Shown: positions 13,561-19,560 of the stretch, one piece after another
How positions within the stretch are numbered: position 1 is the stretch's first letter
Layout of the letters: every line of letters begins with the position of its first letter
From: DATDRS01 sp035291605
Lineage (GTDB): Bacteria > Chloroflexota > Anaerolineae > Anaerolineales > UBA6663
Reading direction: 5' to 3'
Length of the DNA: 19,560 bases
Assembly (NCBI GenBank): GCA_035291605.1
Contig: DATDRS010000486.1
Span: forward strand, 1 to 19,560
Position numbers and translations under genes: made by a program
Notes under the pieces: model-generated
The model's database searches: none
What the model was told of the DNA's origin: nothing
The model's input: the letters and a program-made list of their open reading frames with translations, nothing else

Positions 13561-13929
13561 CAAGACTTCCGGCGCGAGCGAGACAATCTTCATGAAGCCC
13601 TTCTCGCGCAGTTCACGCGCCACCGGACCGAAGATGCGCGTCCCTTTCGGGTTCTCGCCATCCTCGTCCAGGATGACGGCGGCGTTATCGTCGAAACGAA
13701 TATAAGAACCATCGTCGCGGCGGTACTCCTTGGCGCAGCGCACGATGACGGCCTTGACGACAGCGCTCTTCTTGACCGTGCCCTGTGGGGCGGCGTCTTT
13801 AACTGCGGCGACCACCACATCGCCCACGGAGCCGTATTTGCGCTTGGAGCCGCCCAGGACGTGAATCACCAGCAGTTCGCGTGCTCCGGTGTTGTCGGCC
13901 ACGTTCAAGCGGGTCTCGGTCTGAATCAT
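13558..13929 (-). CDS. rplN: 50S ribosomal protein L14
   Basis: The 123-aa L14 contains MIQTETRLNVADNTGARELLVIHVLGG, then GDVVVAAVKDAAPQGTVKKSAVVKAVIVR and the signature RFDDNAAVILDEDGENPKGTRIFGPVARELR, ending MKIVSLAPEVL. It lies at the subunit interface next to L19. The ATG at 13929 overlaps the rpsQ stop by 4 nt (ATGA), with GGAGG about 8 nt upstream. Its TAG stop is the first triplet of a repeated spacer element. Confidence 0.97.
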   Translation of the reverse strand: MIQTETRLNVADNTGARELLVIHVLGGSKRKYGSVGDVVVAAVKDAAPQGTVKKSAVVKAVIVRCAKEYRRDDGSYIRFDDNAAVILDEDGENPKGTRIFGPVARELREKGFMKIVSLAPEVL

Positions 13930-14213
13930 GCCGCCCCTCCCTGACCCGCACCTTCCGCAGGGAGCTCGACCTGGTTGCCCTTCTCCAGAATGGCCTCGAC
14001 CACCCAGCGCTTGTCTTTGCTGATCGGGCGGCTTTCCACAATCCGCACGGTATCGCCCTGTTGGCAGCCCTGGTCGTCGTGCGCCTTGAAGCGCGAGGAG
14101 CGGTGCACGACCTTGCCGTAGAGCGGGTGGCGGTAGCTGTTTTCGACCTCGACCACGACCGTTTTCATCATCTTGTTGCTGGTGACTTTGCCGATCAGGC
14201 GACGGCGAGCCAT
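13926..14213 (-). CDS. rpsQ: 30S ribosomal protein S17
   Basis: The 95-aa S17 has RRRLIGKVTSNKMMKTVVVEVE, then HPLYGKVVHRSSRFKAHDD and GDTVRIVESRPISKDKRWVVEAILEKG. An acidic/glycine tail of about 13 residues (ELPAEGAGQGGAA) exceeds the compact family length. It binds 16S rRNA helices in the 30S body. The ATG at 14213 is 1 nt after the rpmC stop, with GGAG upstream, and the end overlaps rplN by 4 nt. Confidence 0.97.
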   Translation of the reverse strand: MARRRLIGKVTSNKMMKTVVVEVENSYRHPLYGKVVHRSSRFKAHDDQGCQQGDTVRIVESRPISKDKRWVVEAILEKGNQVELPAEGAGQGGAA

Positions 14214-14214
14214 A

Positions 14215-14430
14215 TTACTTCTCCTCCGCCGCCATTTCGGCGGCTAGCTGGCGCTCGCGCAACGCCGTCGCCAGCCGCGCAATCAGGCGGCGCGTGGCGC
14301 GCAAGCGGGAATAATCCTTCAACTGTCCCGTGCTGAACTGGAAGCGCAGTTTGAACAATTCTTCGCGGGCGTCGTCGAGCTTGGACTCGACCTCCGGCGT
14401 CGCCAGCGCCCGAATCTCGCTGATGTTCAT
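14215..14430 (-). CDS. rpmC: 50S ribosomal protein L29
   Basis: The 71-aa helical protein starts MNISEIRALATPEVESKLDDAREELFKLRFQ and carries the L29 block SRLRATRRLIARLATALRER. It sits at the peptide exit tunnel and helps form the docking site for SRP and trigger factor. The ATG at 14430 overlaps the rplP stop by 4 nt (ATGA). It lies in its standard position between rplP and rpsQ. Confidence 0.96.
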   Translation of the reverse strand: MNISEIRALATPEVESKLDDAREELFKLRFQFSTGQLKDYSRLRATRRLIARLATALRERQLAAEMAAEEK

Positions 14431-14864
14431 GCCGACTGCCCTCCTTCGACGGTCAATTCATGGGCCGTGACCATCTTAGTCTTGATCGGCAGCTTGTAGG
14501 AGGCGAGGCGGATCGCTTCGCGTGCCACGTCCTCCGGCAAACCGGAGACCTCCAGGATAATGCGGCCCGGCTTGACGACGGCCACCCAGTGATCCACCGC
14601 GCCCTTGCCCTTGCCCATCCGGGTCTCGGCGGCCTTGCGCGTCACCGGTTTGTCGGGGAAGACGCGGATCCACACCTTCCCGCGGCGCTTCATGTAGCGC
14701 ACCAAAGCCCGCCGCGCCGCCTCCAGTTGCCGCTGGGTCAACCAGCACGGCTCCAACGCCTGCAGCCCATATTCCCCGAAGGACACTTCGACGCCCCGGG
14801 TTTCGTGGCCTTTCATGCGCCCGCGCATTTGCTTGCGCCATTTAACGCGTTTTGGCATCAACAT
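14427..14864 (-). CDS. rplP: 50S ribosomal protein L16
   Basis: The 145-aa L16 begins MLMPKRVKWRKQMRGRMKG. It has VSFGEYGLQALEPCWLTQRQLEAARRAL, KRRGKVWIRVFPDKPVTRKAAETRMGKGKGAVDHWVAVVKPGR and REAIRLASYKLPIKTKMV. It contacts tRNA near the peptidyl-transferase centre. The ATG at 14864 has GAGG 7 nt upstream. The frame is open as far as 15008, but that extension covers the spacer element and the rpsC end and shows no L16 similarity. It overlaps rpmC by 4 nt. Confidence 0.97.
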   Translation of the reverse strand: MLMPKRVKWRKQMRGRMKGHETRGVEVSFGEYGLQALEPCWLTQRQLEAARRALVRYMKRRGKVWIRVFPDKPVTRKAAETRMGKGKGAVDHWVAVVKPGRIILEVSGLPEDVAREAIRLASYKLPIKTKMVTAHELTVEGGQSA

Positions 14865-14871
14865 CGTCGTA

Positions 14872-14932
14872 CCTCGCTCATGGCAGAGGGCCGATCGCCG
14901 GTAGGCGGCCATCCGCCACGGGCCATTGGCTA
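14872..14932 (-). repeat. Spacer element copy B (rpsC to rplP)
   Basis: On the minus strand it begins TAGCCAATGGC, whose TAG is the rpsC stop, and ends CTGCCATGAGCGAGG, supplying the rplP Shine-Dalgarno. A GGCGG/CCGCC hairpin (14904-14908 with 14913-14917) lies in the middle. Its ends match copies A and C with a few substitutions while the interior differs. Confidence 0.7.
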
Positions 14933-15607
14933 TTCGCTCACGTAAACGTCTTCCGTCACTTCCGGAACTTCGTCCCCTTCCTGCTTCTTCTCGCCCTTGT
15001 AGATCCACACTTTCACCCCGATGCGGCCAAAGGTGGTCCGCGCCTCTGCGTGGGCGAAGTCAATGTCGGCGCGCAGGGTCTGCAGCGGCACGCGGCCCTC
15101 ACGCTGCAATTCGCGGCGCTTCATCTCCGAGCCGCCCAGCCGCCCCGCGCAGACGATCTTGATTCCCAGCGCTCCGGAGCGCATGGCTTGGCCGATCGCC
15201 CGCTTCATCGCGCGGGCGTGGCTGATCCGCCGCGCGAGCTGGTCGGCGATGTTGTCCGCCACGAGCTTGGCCTCCAGGTCCGGCTGCGTGATCTCTTCCA
15301 CCTCGACCTTAACCTTGGCGCTGGTGAGCTCCTGCAATTTCTCGCGCAGCACCTTCACCTGTGCGCCTTTGCGGCCAATCAGAATGCCGGGCTTGGCCGT
15401 GTAGATCGTCACGGTGAGGCTCGCGGGCGAGCGTTCGATATCAATCCTGGCGACGCCGGCTTTCGGCGCCTCTTTCACAATCAGCCTGCGGATGATCAGG
15501 TCCTGCTGCAACTGCGCCGCGTACTTGCCCTTCGGGGCGTACCAGCGGGCCTCCCAATCCTTGATGATGCCCAGGCGGAAACCAATCGGATGAACTTTGC
15601 GACCCAT
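14930..15607 (-). CDS. rpsC: 30S ribosomal protein S3
   Basis: The 225-aa S3 starts MGRKVHPIGFRLGIIKDWEARWYA. The KH domain GxxG loop is in PGILIGRKGAQVKVLREKL. The C-terminal domain holds RRISHARAMKRAIGQAMRSGALGIKI, AGRLGGSEMKRRE and LRADIDFAHAEARTTFGRIGVKVWIYKGE. It forms the mRNA entry tunnel with S4 and S5. The ATG at 15607 directly abuts the rplV stop. Its own TAG stop is the start of spacer element copy B. Confidence 0.97.
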   Translation of the reverse strand: MGRKVHPIGFRLGIIKDWEARWYAPKGKYAAQLQQDLIIRRLIVKEAPKAGVARIDIERSPASLTVTIYTAKPGILIGRKGAQVKVLREKLQELTSAKVKVEVEEITQPDLEAKLVADNIADQLARRISHARAMKRAIGQAMRSGALGIKIVCAGRLGGSEMKRRELQREGRVPLQTLRADIDFAHAEARTTFGRIGVKVWIYKGEKKQEGDEVPEVTEDVYVSE

Positions 15608-15958
15608 TTAGGTGGCGGCTCCTTCCCGTTCCTTCAGAACAATCGTAATGTGCGCGTTGCGCCGCAGGATCGGCTTAAACCGCCCGCGCGCGCCGAAGCG
15701 GCGCCACTTGCGTGTGGGGGCTTCGTCTGCATAGGCCTTCACCACGATCAAATCGTCGCGGTTGAGGCCGAAATTCTCTTCGGCATTCGCAATCGCCGTG
15801 CGGAGGACTTTAGCCACCGGCTGGGCGGCGGCGTGGGGCATGAACTTGAGCAGGTTCAGGGCCGCGTCGGCCGGCTGTCCCCGCACCAGGTCCACCACCC
15901 GGCGGACCTTCTGCGCGGAGATGCCCACATATCTGGCTTGTGCGCGAACTTCGTTCAT
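15608..15958 (-). CDS. rplV: 50S ribosomal protein L22
   Basis: The 116-aa L22 has ARYVGISAQKVRRVVDLVRGQPADAALNLL, then ANAEENFGLNRDDLIVVKAYADEAP. The extended beta-hairpin region (RKWRRFGARGRFKPILRRNAHITIVLKE) reaches into the exit tunnel and is the site of macrolide-related changes in other bacteria. The ATG at 15958 overlaps the rpsS stop by 4 nt (ATGA), and the stop is contiguous with the rpsC ATG. Confidence 0.97.
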   Translation of the reverse strand: MNEVRAQARYVGISAQKVRRVVDLVRGQPADAALNLLKFMPHAAAQPVAKVLRTAIANAEENFGLNRDDLIVVKAYADEAPTRKWRRFGARGRFKPILRRNAHITIVLKEREGAAT

Positions 15959-16248
15959 GGCTTAACTTCCGCGGGAGCCGTCAGTTTTTCTTTCGTCACG
16001 TGCCCCTTGAACGTGCGGCTGGGGGCGAACTCTCCCAGCTTGTGCCCCACCATATTCTCCGTGATGTAGATCGGCACGTGACGGCGGCCATCGTGCACCG
16101 CAATCGTGTGGCCCACCATCTGCGGGAAGATCGTGCTTGCGCGGCTCCAGGTGCGGACGACCTTCTTCTCGCCCTTCTGGTTCATCGCCTCAATCTTCTT
16201 GAGCAGTTTCGGCTCTACGAACGGGCCTTTCTTCAATGATCGTGACAT
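15955..16248 (-). CDS. rpsS: 30S ribosomal protein S19
   Basis: The 97-aa S19 begins MSRSLKKGPFVEPKLLKKIEAM. It has KKVVRTWSRASTIFPQMVGHTIAVHDGRRHVPIYITENMVGHKLGEFAPSRTFKGH, an essentially complete family match. It sits in the 30S head and contacts S13. The ATG at 16248 follows spacer element copy C; the nearest purine-rich stretch is GAGAG at the end of that element. Confidence 0.97.
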   Translation of the reverse strand: MSRSLKKGPFVEPKLLKKIEAMNQKGEKKVVRTWSRASTIFPQMVGHTIAVHDGRRHVPIYITENMVGHKLGEFAPSRTFKGHVTKEKLTAPAEVKP

Positions 16249-16255
16249 GGCTTCT

Positions 16256-16338
16256 CTCGCTTATGGCGGAGGGCGGGTCGCCGATGGCCATCACTGTTCC
16301 CGATCCGCCATCGGCTATCTGCCCTCCGCTATCGGCTA
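16256..16338 (-). repeat. Spacer element copy C (rplB to rpsS) with nested hairpin
   Basis: On the minus strand it begins TAGCCGATAGC and ends CCGCCATAAGCGAG. GCGGAGGGC (16266-16274) pairs perfectly with 16321-16329 and extends to 16263/16332 with one G-T pair. Inside, GCCGATGGC (16280-16288) pairs perfectly with 16307-16315. The two stems are separated by a symmetric 5x5 internal loop, with an 18-nt terminal loop. It is the longest member of the three-copy family. The rplB stop lies about 10 nt upstream instead of being its first triplet. Confidence 0.8.
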
Positions 16339-16347
16339 TACGCTAAC

Positions 16348-17181
16348 TCAGCGCTTTTTCCCTCGTCGCTTGACGATGTACTTGTCCGTCTGCTTGTTGT
16401 TGCGCGTCCGGTAACCACGCGTGGGCCGGCCCCACGGACTGCGCGGGCCGGGCTTGCCCACCGGCTGGCGGCCTTCACCGCCGCCGTGCGGGTGGTCCCG
16501 CGGGGACATCGCCGTGCCACGCACCGCCGGGCGGATGCCCATGTGGCGCTTGCGGCCCGCCTTGCCCAGCTTGACGTTGGAGTGATCCGGGTTGCCGACC
16601 ACGCCGATCGTCGCCATGCAGGTCTGGCGGATCAGGCGCACTTCACCGGACGGCATGCGGATCTGCGCGAACTCACCTTCCTTGCCGAGCAATTGCGCCG
16701 AAGCGCCCGCCGAGCGGACAAGTTGCGCCCCCCGGCCCGGCTGGATTTCGATGTTGTGAATGAGGGTGCCGAGCGGGACGCTCGCCAGCGGCATCGCGTT
16801 GCCGGGGCGGATGTCCGCGTTCTTGCCCGAAATCACCGTGTCGCCCACCTTCAATTCGAGCGGCGCGATGATGTAGCGCTTCTCGCCGTCCACGTAATGC
16901 AGCAGCGCGATGCGCGCCGAGCGGTTAGGGTCATACTCAATCGCCGCGACGTGCGCCGGGATGTCGGGCTTGTCCCGTTTGAAGTCAATAAGGCGCAGCG
17001 CGCGGCGCGCGCCGCCGCCGCGATGCCGGACGCTGATCGTGCCCTTGAAATCGCGCCCGCCCGTCTTGCGCAGGGAGCGGATGAGACGGCGCTCCGGCTT
17101 GGACTTGGTGATCTCGTCAAAGGTCGGACTGGTCATCCCGCGCCGACCGGGCGAGGTAGGTTTGTAAACTTTGACAGCCAT
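16348..17181 (-). CDS. rplB: 50S ribosomal protein L2
   Basis: The 277-aa L2 has the N-terminal MAVKVYKPTSPGRRGMTSPTF, GRDFKGTISVRHRGGGARR, then the OB-fold (AAIEYDPNRSARIALLHYVDGEKRYIIAP). The C-terminal domain contains NPDHSNVKLGKAGRKRHMGIRPAVRGTAM, DHPHGGGEG at 229-237 with the functionally important histidine at 230, and WGRPTRGYRTR. L2 is needed for subunit joining and peptidyl transfer. S226 stands where asparagine is usual in AMNP. The ATG at 17181 overlaps the rplW stop as TAATG. A structured spacer follows. Confidence 0.97.
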   Translation of the reverse strand: MAVKVYKPTSPGRRGMTSPTFDEITKSKPERRLIRSLRKTGGRDFKGTISVRHRGGGARRALRLIDFKRDKPDIPAHVAAIEYDPNRSARIALLHYVDGEKRYIIAPLELKVGDTVISGKNADIRPGNAMPLASVPLGTLIHNIEIQPGRGAQLVRSAGASAQLLGKEGEFAQIRMPSGEVRLIRQTCMATIGVVGNPDHSNVKLGKAGRKRHMGIRPAVRGTAMSPRDHPHGGGEGRQPVGKPGPRSPWGRPTRGYRTRNNKQTDKYIVKRRGKKR

Positions 17182-17483
17182 TACTTGACCCCCTCGAAGA
17201 CGTCAATCGTCTGATCCGCGCGGATCGTCACAATCGCTTTTTTGTACTGGGCCTTCCGCACCACCATGCGGCGCCCTCGCCCGCGGCGGCCCTTCTTGGC
17301 CGGGGCGACGATCACGTTGATCTTTTGCACTTCGACGTCGAACAGCGTTTCCACTGCCTCTTTGATCTGCGGCTTGGTCGCCTGCGGCGCGACCTCGAAC
17401 ACGTACTGATGCAATTTGCCGCTCTGATGCCGGGACTTTTCCGTTTCAATCGGCCGGCGGAGAACATCGTAAACCGTAATCAT
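17181..17483 (-). CDS. rplW: 50S ribosomal protein L23
   Basis: The 100-aa L23 begins MITVYDVLRRPIETEKS. It has YVFEVAPQATKPQIKEAVETLFDVEVQKINVIVAPAKKGRRGRG and the terminal YKKAIVTIRADQTIDVFEGVK. It forms the exit-tunnel docking site for trigger factor and SRP. The ATG at 17483 has GGAGGAG upstream, 18 nt after rplD, and its stop overlaps the rplB start by 1 nt. Confidence 0.97.
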   Translation of the reverse strand: MITVYDVLRRPIETEKSRHQSGKLHQYVFEVAPQATKPQIKEAVETLFDVEVQKINVIVAPAKKGRRGRGRRMVVRKAQYKKAIVTIRADQTIDVFEGVK

Positions 17484-17501
17484 CTGTCTGCTCCTCCCCG
17501 C

Positions 17502-18128
17502 TCACCCGAGATAGCCCTGAATGACATCCAGCGCGCCCAGCGGCATCACCACTTTGTCGTAGCCGAACAGGTCGCGGATGTTCAAGTAATTCGCGCGCAG
17601 GTACTTGGCGTGCTCAATGTTGCGGATGGACTTCTCAACCTTCTCGTCCCGGGCCGGCAGCAGGATCAGCGCGCTGTCCGCGCCCACCAGGGCCGCGAGG
17701 GCTTTGAGCATCTCCGCGGTCTTGGGCGCGTCGAGCTTGAGTTCGTCCACGACCACGATCTGCTGGTCGGCCGCCTTGACCGAAAGGGCGGAGCGCAGCG
17801 CGGCGCGGCGCATCTGGCGCGGCATCTTCTGGGTGTAATCGCGCGGCGTGGGCGTGTGCACCTTGCCGCCGCCCTTCCACTGCGGCGCCCGGGTGGAACC
17901 CTGGCGGGCGCGGCCCGTGCCCTTTTGCTTCCACGGTTTCTTCGCGCCGCCCGCCACCTCGCCCCGGCTCTTGGTGTCGCGCGTGCCGAGGCGCGCGTTG
18001 GCCCTCTGGCGCACCAGCGCCTGGTGCATCAAATCTCTGTTGATCGGGGCTTCGAAGATCGCCGCGGGCAGCTCGATCCGCTTGACCGTCTCGCCCTGCA
18101 TATTTTTGACTTCAATTTCCATAGTCAT
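17502..18128 (-). CDS. rplD: 50S ribosomal protein L4
   Basis: The 208-aa L4 has GTRDTKSRGEVAGGAKKPWKQKGTGRARQGSTRAPQWKGGG, the tunnel-lining loop with PRDYTQKMP, then RRAALRSALSVKA, VVVDELKLDAPKT and the terminal LRANYLNIRDLFGYDKVVMPLGALDVIQGYLG. In E. coli L4 autoregulates the S10 operon; any such role here is untested. Two ATGs (18128 and 18122) are possible with weak Shine-Dalgarno signals, and the first was kept. The 66-nt upstream spacer contains a hairpin. Confidence 0.96.
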   Translation of the reverse strand: MTMEIEVKNMQGETVKRIELPAAIFEAPINRDLMHQALVRQRANARLGTRDTKSRGEVAGGAKKPWKQKGTGRARQGSTRAPQWKGGGKVHTPTPRDYTQKMPRQMRRAALRSALSVKAADQQIVVVDELKLDAPKTAEMLKALAALVGADSALILLPARDEKVEKSIRNIEHAKYLRANYLNIRDLFGYDKVVMPLGALDVIQGYLG

Positions 18129-18143
18129 CGCTGCCCATCCCTA

Positions 18144-18186
18144 TTCCCAATCCCAGGCCCATGTCTTTGGGACTTGGAATTGGGGA
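18144..18186. repeat. Hairpin-forming spacer between rplC and rplD
   Basis: TTCCCAATCCCA (18144-18155) pairs with TGGAATTGGGGA (18175-18186) over 12 positions with one mismatch and one G-T pair. It fills most of the 66-nt gap. Words of the CCCAAT/ATTGGG type recur within it. It has no T-tract, and it ends 16 nt before the rplD ATG at 18128, so it may affect rplD initiation. Confidence 0.7.
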
Positions 18187-18194
18187 TTTCAATC

Positions 18195-18821
18195 CTATTG
18201 CTTCCGCGCCTCGCGGATGATCACCACCGCGCCTTTGGCGCCAGGCACACTCCCATGCACGCCCAGCAGGTTGCGCTCGGCGTCCACCAGCACCACTTTA
18301 ATGTTCTGCGAGGTGACGCGGTCATTGCCCATGTGGCCCGCCATGCGTTTGCCCTTGTAGACACGGCCCGGCGTCGTCGTCTGCGCGCTGCTGCCGGGGG
18401 CGCGGGTGCGGTCCGAGGCGCCGTGCGTCTTCGGTTGGCGGTTGAAGTGATAGCGCTTGATGGGCCCCTGGAAGCCCTTGCCCTTGCTGACGCCGATCAC
18501 ATCCACATGCTCCCCAACCACGAAGACGTCCACAGTCACCCGATCCCCTTCTTTGACATCCGTGTCCTTCGGACGGAACTCGCGCAGGTGACGGAGCGGC
18601 GGGAGGTTATTGCGTTTGAGGTGCCCCTTTTCGCCCGCCGCGAGGCGCCGGGGGTTCACTTCCTCAAAGCCTAACTGGACCGCGGCGTAACCATCCTTCT
18701 CCTCGGTCTTGACCTGCGTAACAAAGCATGGCCCAGCCTCAATGATCGTCGCCGGCGTCACTTTGCCGTCCGACGCAATGAGCTGGGTCATGCCCACTTT
18801 CTTGCCAATCAGCCCTTTCAT
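18195..18821 (-). CDS. rplC: 50S ribosomal protein L3
   Basis: The 208-aa L3 begins MKGLIGKKVGMTQLIASDGKVTPATIIEAGPC, with VQLGFEEV, KGKGFQGPIKRYHFNRQPKTHG and TTPGRVYKGKRMAGHMGNDRVTSQN, the extended loop that reaches the peptidyl-transferase centre. It ends LLGVHGSVPGAKGAVVIIREARKQ. L3 nucleates 50S assembly. The ATG at 18821 has AAGGAG 10 nt upstream; the in-frame TTG at 18830 is too close to that site. It is preceded by the 197-nt structured leader, so its expression may be set separately from rpsJ. Confidence 0.97.
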   Translation of the reverse strand: MKGLIGKKVGMTQLIASDGKVTPATIIEAGPCFVTQVKTEEKDGYAAVQLGFEEVNPRRLAAGEKGHLKRNNLPPLRHLREFRPKDTDVKEGDRVTVDVFVVGEHVDVIGVSKGKGFQGPIKRYHFNRQPKTHGASDRTRAPGSSAQTTTPGRVYKGKRMAGHMGNDRVTSQNIKVVLVDAERNLLGVHGSVPGAKGAVVIIREARKQ

Positions 18822-19018
18822 AGAAATCAATCTCCTTCAAACCAAGGTGGGACTGTCTGTCTGGCTGGGACAGCATCATCCCTCGAGCCACGGTCGTAAG
18901 CTGGCAGCCGCGACGCCTTCGAATTTGAGACCGCGCGCGCCAGCCAGCTCGTCACCTGGCTAATCGTATGCGTAGGGTGTATTCCGTCGTGACGCCCGAC
19001 GCGATCCGGGAAGTGGCG
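18822..19018 (-). promoter_or_regulatory. Structured leader between rpsJ and rplC
   Basis: This is the longest gap in the window. It contains: hairpin 1, AGCCAG/CTGGCT (18942-18947 with 18956-18961); hairpin 2, GCTGGC/GCCAGC (18900-18905 with 18939-18944), whose arm overlaps hairpin 1 so both cannot form together; and hairpin 3, CTGTC/GACAG (18857-18861 with 18869-18873). The loop of hairpin 3 (18862-18868) is exactly complementary to 18940-18946, the shared segment. The rplC Shine-Dalgarno follows. No convincing promoter was found. It has the look of a ribosomal-protein leader or attenuator, but no known family was recognised. Confidence 0.5.
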
Positions 19019-19327
19019 CTACAACTTGATTTCAATATCCACACCCGCCGGAAGGTTCAGGCGCGTGAGCAAATCAATCGTCTTGCTGTCCGGGTCGATC
19101 ACGTCAATCAGGCGCTTGTGCGTGCGGATTTCGAAGTGCTCCTGCGAATCCTTGTCAATGAAGGCCCCGCGCCGGACGGTGAATCGCTCGATGCGCGTAG
19201 GCAGGGGCACCGGCCCGACCACCTTCGCTCCCGTGCGCTCGGCCGTTTCGACAATGCGCTTGGCCGACTGGTCAAGCACGCGATGATCGTATGCCTTGAG
19301 GCGGATGCGAATCTTTTGCTTGGCCAT
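19019..19327 (-). CDS. rpsJ: 30S ribosomal protein S10
   Basis: The 102-aa S10 begins MAKQKIRIRLKAYDHRVLDQ. It carries the S10 signature VVGPVPLPTRIERFTVRRG, followed by HFEIRTHKRLIDVIDPDSKTIDLLTRLNLPAGVDIEIKL. It sits in the 30S head and also serves as NusE in transcription antitermination. The ATG at 19327 gives the family start; an in-frame TTG at 19339 lies within the end of tuf and would add four residues. It begins 4 nt after the tuf stop, a common tuf-rpsJ coupling. Confidence 0.97.
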   Translation of the reverse strand: MAKQKIRIRLKAYDHRVLDQSAKRIVETAERTGAKVVGPVPLPTRIERFTVRRGAFIDKDSQEHFEIRTHKRLIDVIDPDSKTIDLLTRLNLPAGVDIEIKL

Positions 19328-19331
19328 GGAC

Positions 19332-19560
19332 TTAATCAATCACTTTCGTGACGACGCCGGCGCCGACGGTCAGACCGCCTTCGCGGATCGCAAACCGCTG
19401 GCCCGCTTCCAACGCCACCCGCGTGATCAACTCCACACTCATGTTCACATTGTCCCCCGGCATCACCATCTCCACCCCCGCCGGCAAGCTGATCGCCCCC
19501 GTCACGTCCATCGTCCGAATGTAAAACTGCGGCCGATACCCCCCGAAGAACGCCTTGTGC
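19332..19560 (-). CDS. tuf: Elongation factor Tu, C-terminal fragment
   Basis: The last 76 codons of EF-Tu enter from the right edge. The translation has FFGGYRPQFYIRTMDVTG, LPAGVEMVMPGDNVNM, and ends FAIREGGLTVGAGVVTKVID, matching domain III, which contacts aminoacyl-tRNA and EF-Ts. The GTPase domain is outside the window. Its stop (19332-19334) is 4 nt before the rpsJ ATG. The complete gene probably belongs to an adjoining str operon (rpsL-rpsG-fusA-tuf), which cannot be seen here. Confidence 0.96.
   Translation of the reverse strand, partial: HKAFFGGYRPQFYIRTMDVTGAISLPAGVEMVMPGDNVNMSVELITRVALEAGQRFAIREGGLTVGAGVVTKVID

Noticed and set aside
14865..15008. N-terminal extension of rplP to 15008
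   Set aside because: It reads through the spacer element and the rpsC end; the ATG at 14864 has a good Shine-Dalgarno and the family start.
13484..16338. CRISPR-like array for the repeated spacer ends
   Set aside because: The copies are separated by whole genes and lack regular repeat-spacer units.
18963..18968. TACGAT as a -10 box for a promoter in the rpsJ-rplC leader
   Set aside because: Only four of six positions match and there is no acceptable -35 hexamer at 16-18 nt.

Overview
The window is an almost unbroken set of housekeeping genes, all on the minus strand: a merged S10-spc-alpha ribosomal protein superoperon. In transcription order (high to low coordinates) it reads: tuf (3' end), rpsJ, rplC, rplD, rplW, rplB, rpsS, rplV, rpsC, rplP, rpmC, rpsQ, rplN, rplX, rplE, rpsN, rpsH, rplF, rplR, rpsE, rpmD, rplO, secY, adk, map, rpmJ, rpsM, rpsK, rpsD, rpoA, rplQ, truA, rplM, rpsI. 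A two-domain YabN-like methylase/MazG gene follows, then the 5' end of an aminoglycoside/hydroxyurea-type phosphotransferase gene. No plus-strand gene is convincing.

Organism: GC-rich bacterial DNA with zinc-type S4, S14 and L36, an L24 carrying four cysteines, and the truA-rplM-rpsI tail after rplQ. Protein wording and gene order suggest Chloroflexota, perhaps Anaerolineae-like. This is inference by eye; no phylogeny could be run.

Layout: 19019-19560 tuf end and rpsJ; 18822-19018 a 197-nt structured leader; 9683-18821 the S10 and spc ribosomal proteins; 6836-9648 secY-adk-map; 6770-6799 a strong internal sigma70-type promoter where infA is usually found; 3541-6731 the alpha operon; 1862-3461 truA-rplM-rpsI; 1-1753 the non-ribosomal genes. 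Many genes are translationally coupled: five ATGA overlaps, one TAATG overlap, one 8-nt overlap and several gaps of 0-4 nt.

The unusual part is the spacers. All twelve intergenic gaps of 59 nt or more contain inverted repeats, many built from tandem short words, and none is followed by a T-tract. Three spacers (before rplX, rplP and rpsS) share end sequences and look like copies of one element. In two of them the element supplies the stop codon of the preceding gene and the Shine-Dalgarno of the next. The rpsJ-rplC leader has two overlapping, mutually exclusive hairpins plus a loop complementary to the shared segment, an arrangement expected of a regulatory RNA switch. These are the candidates for something undescribed; the genes themselves are ordinary.
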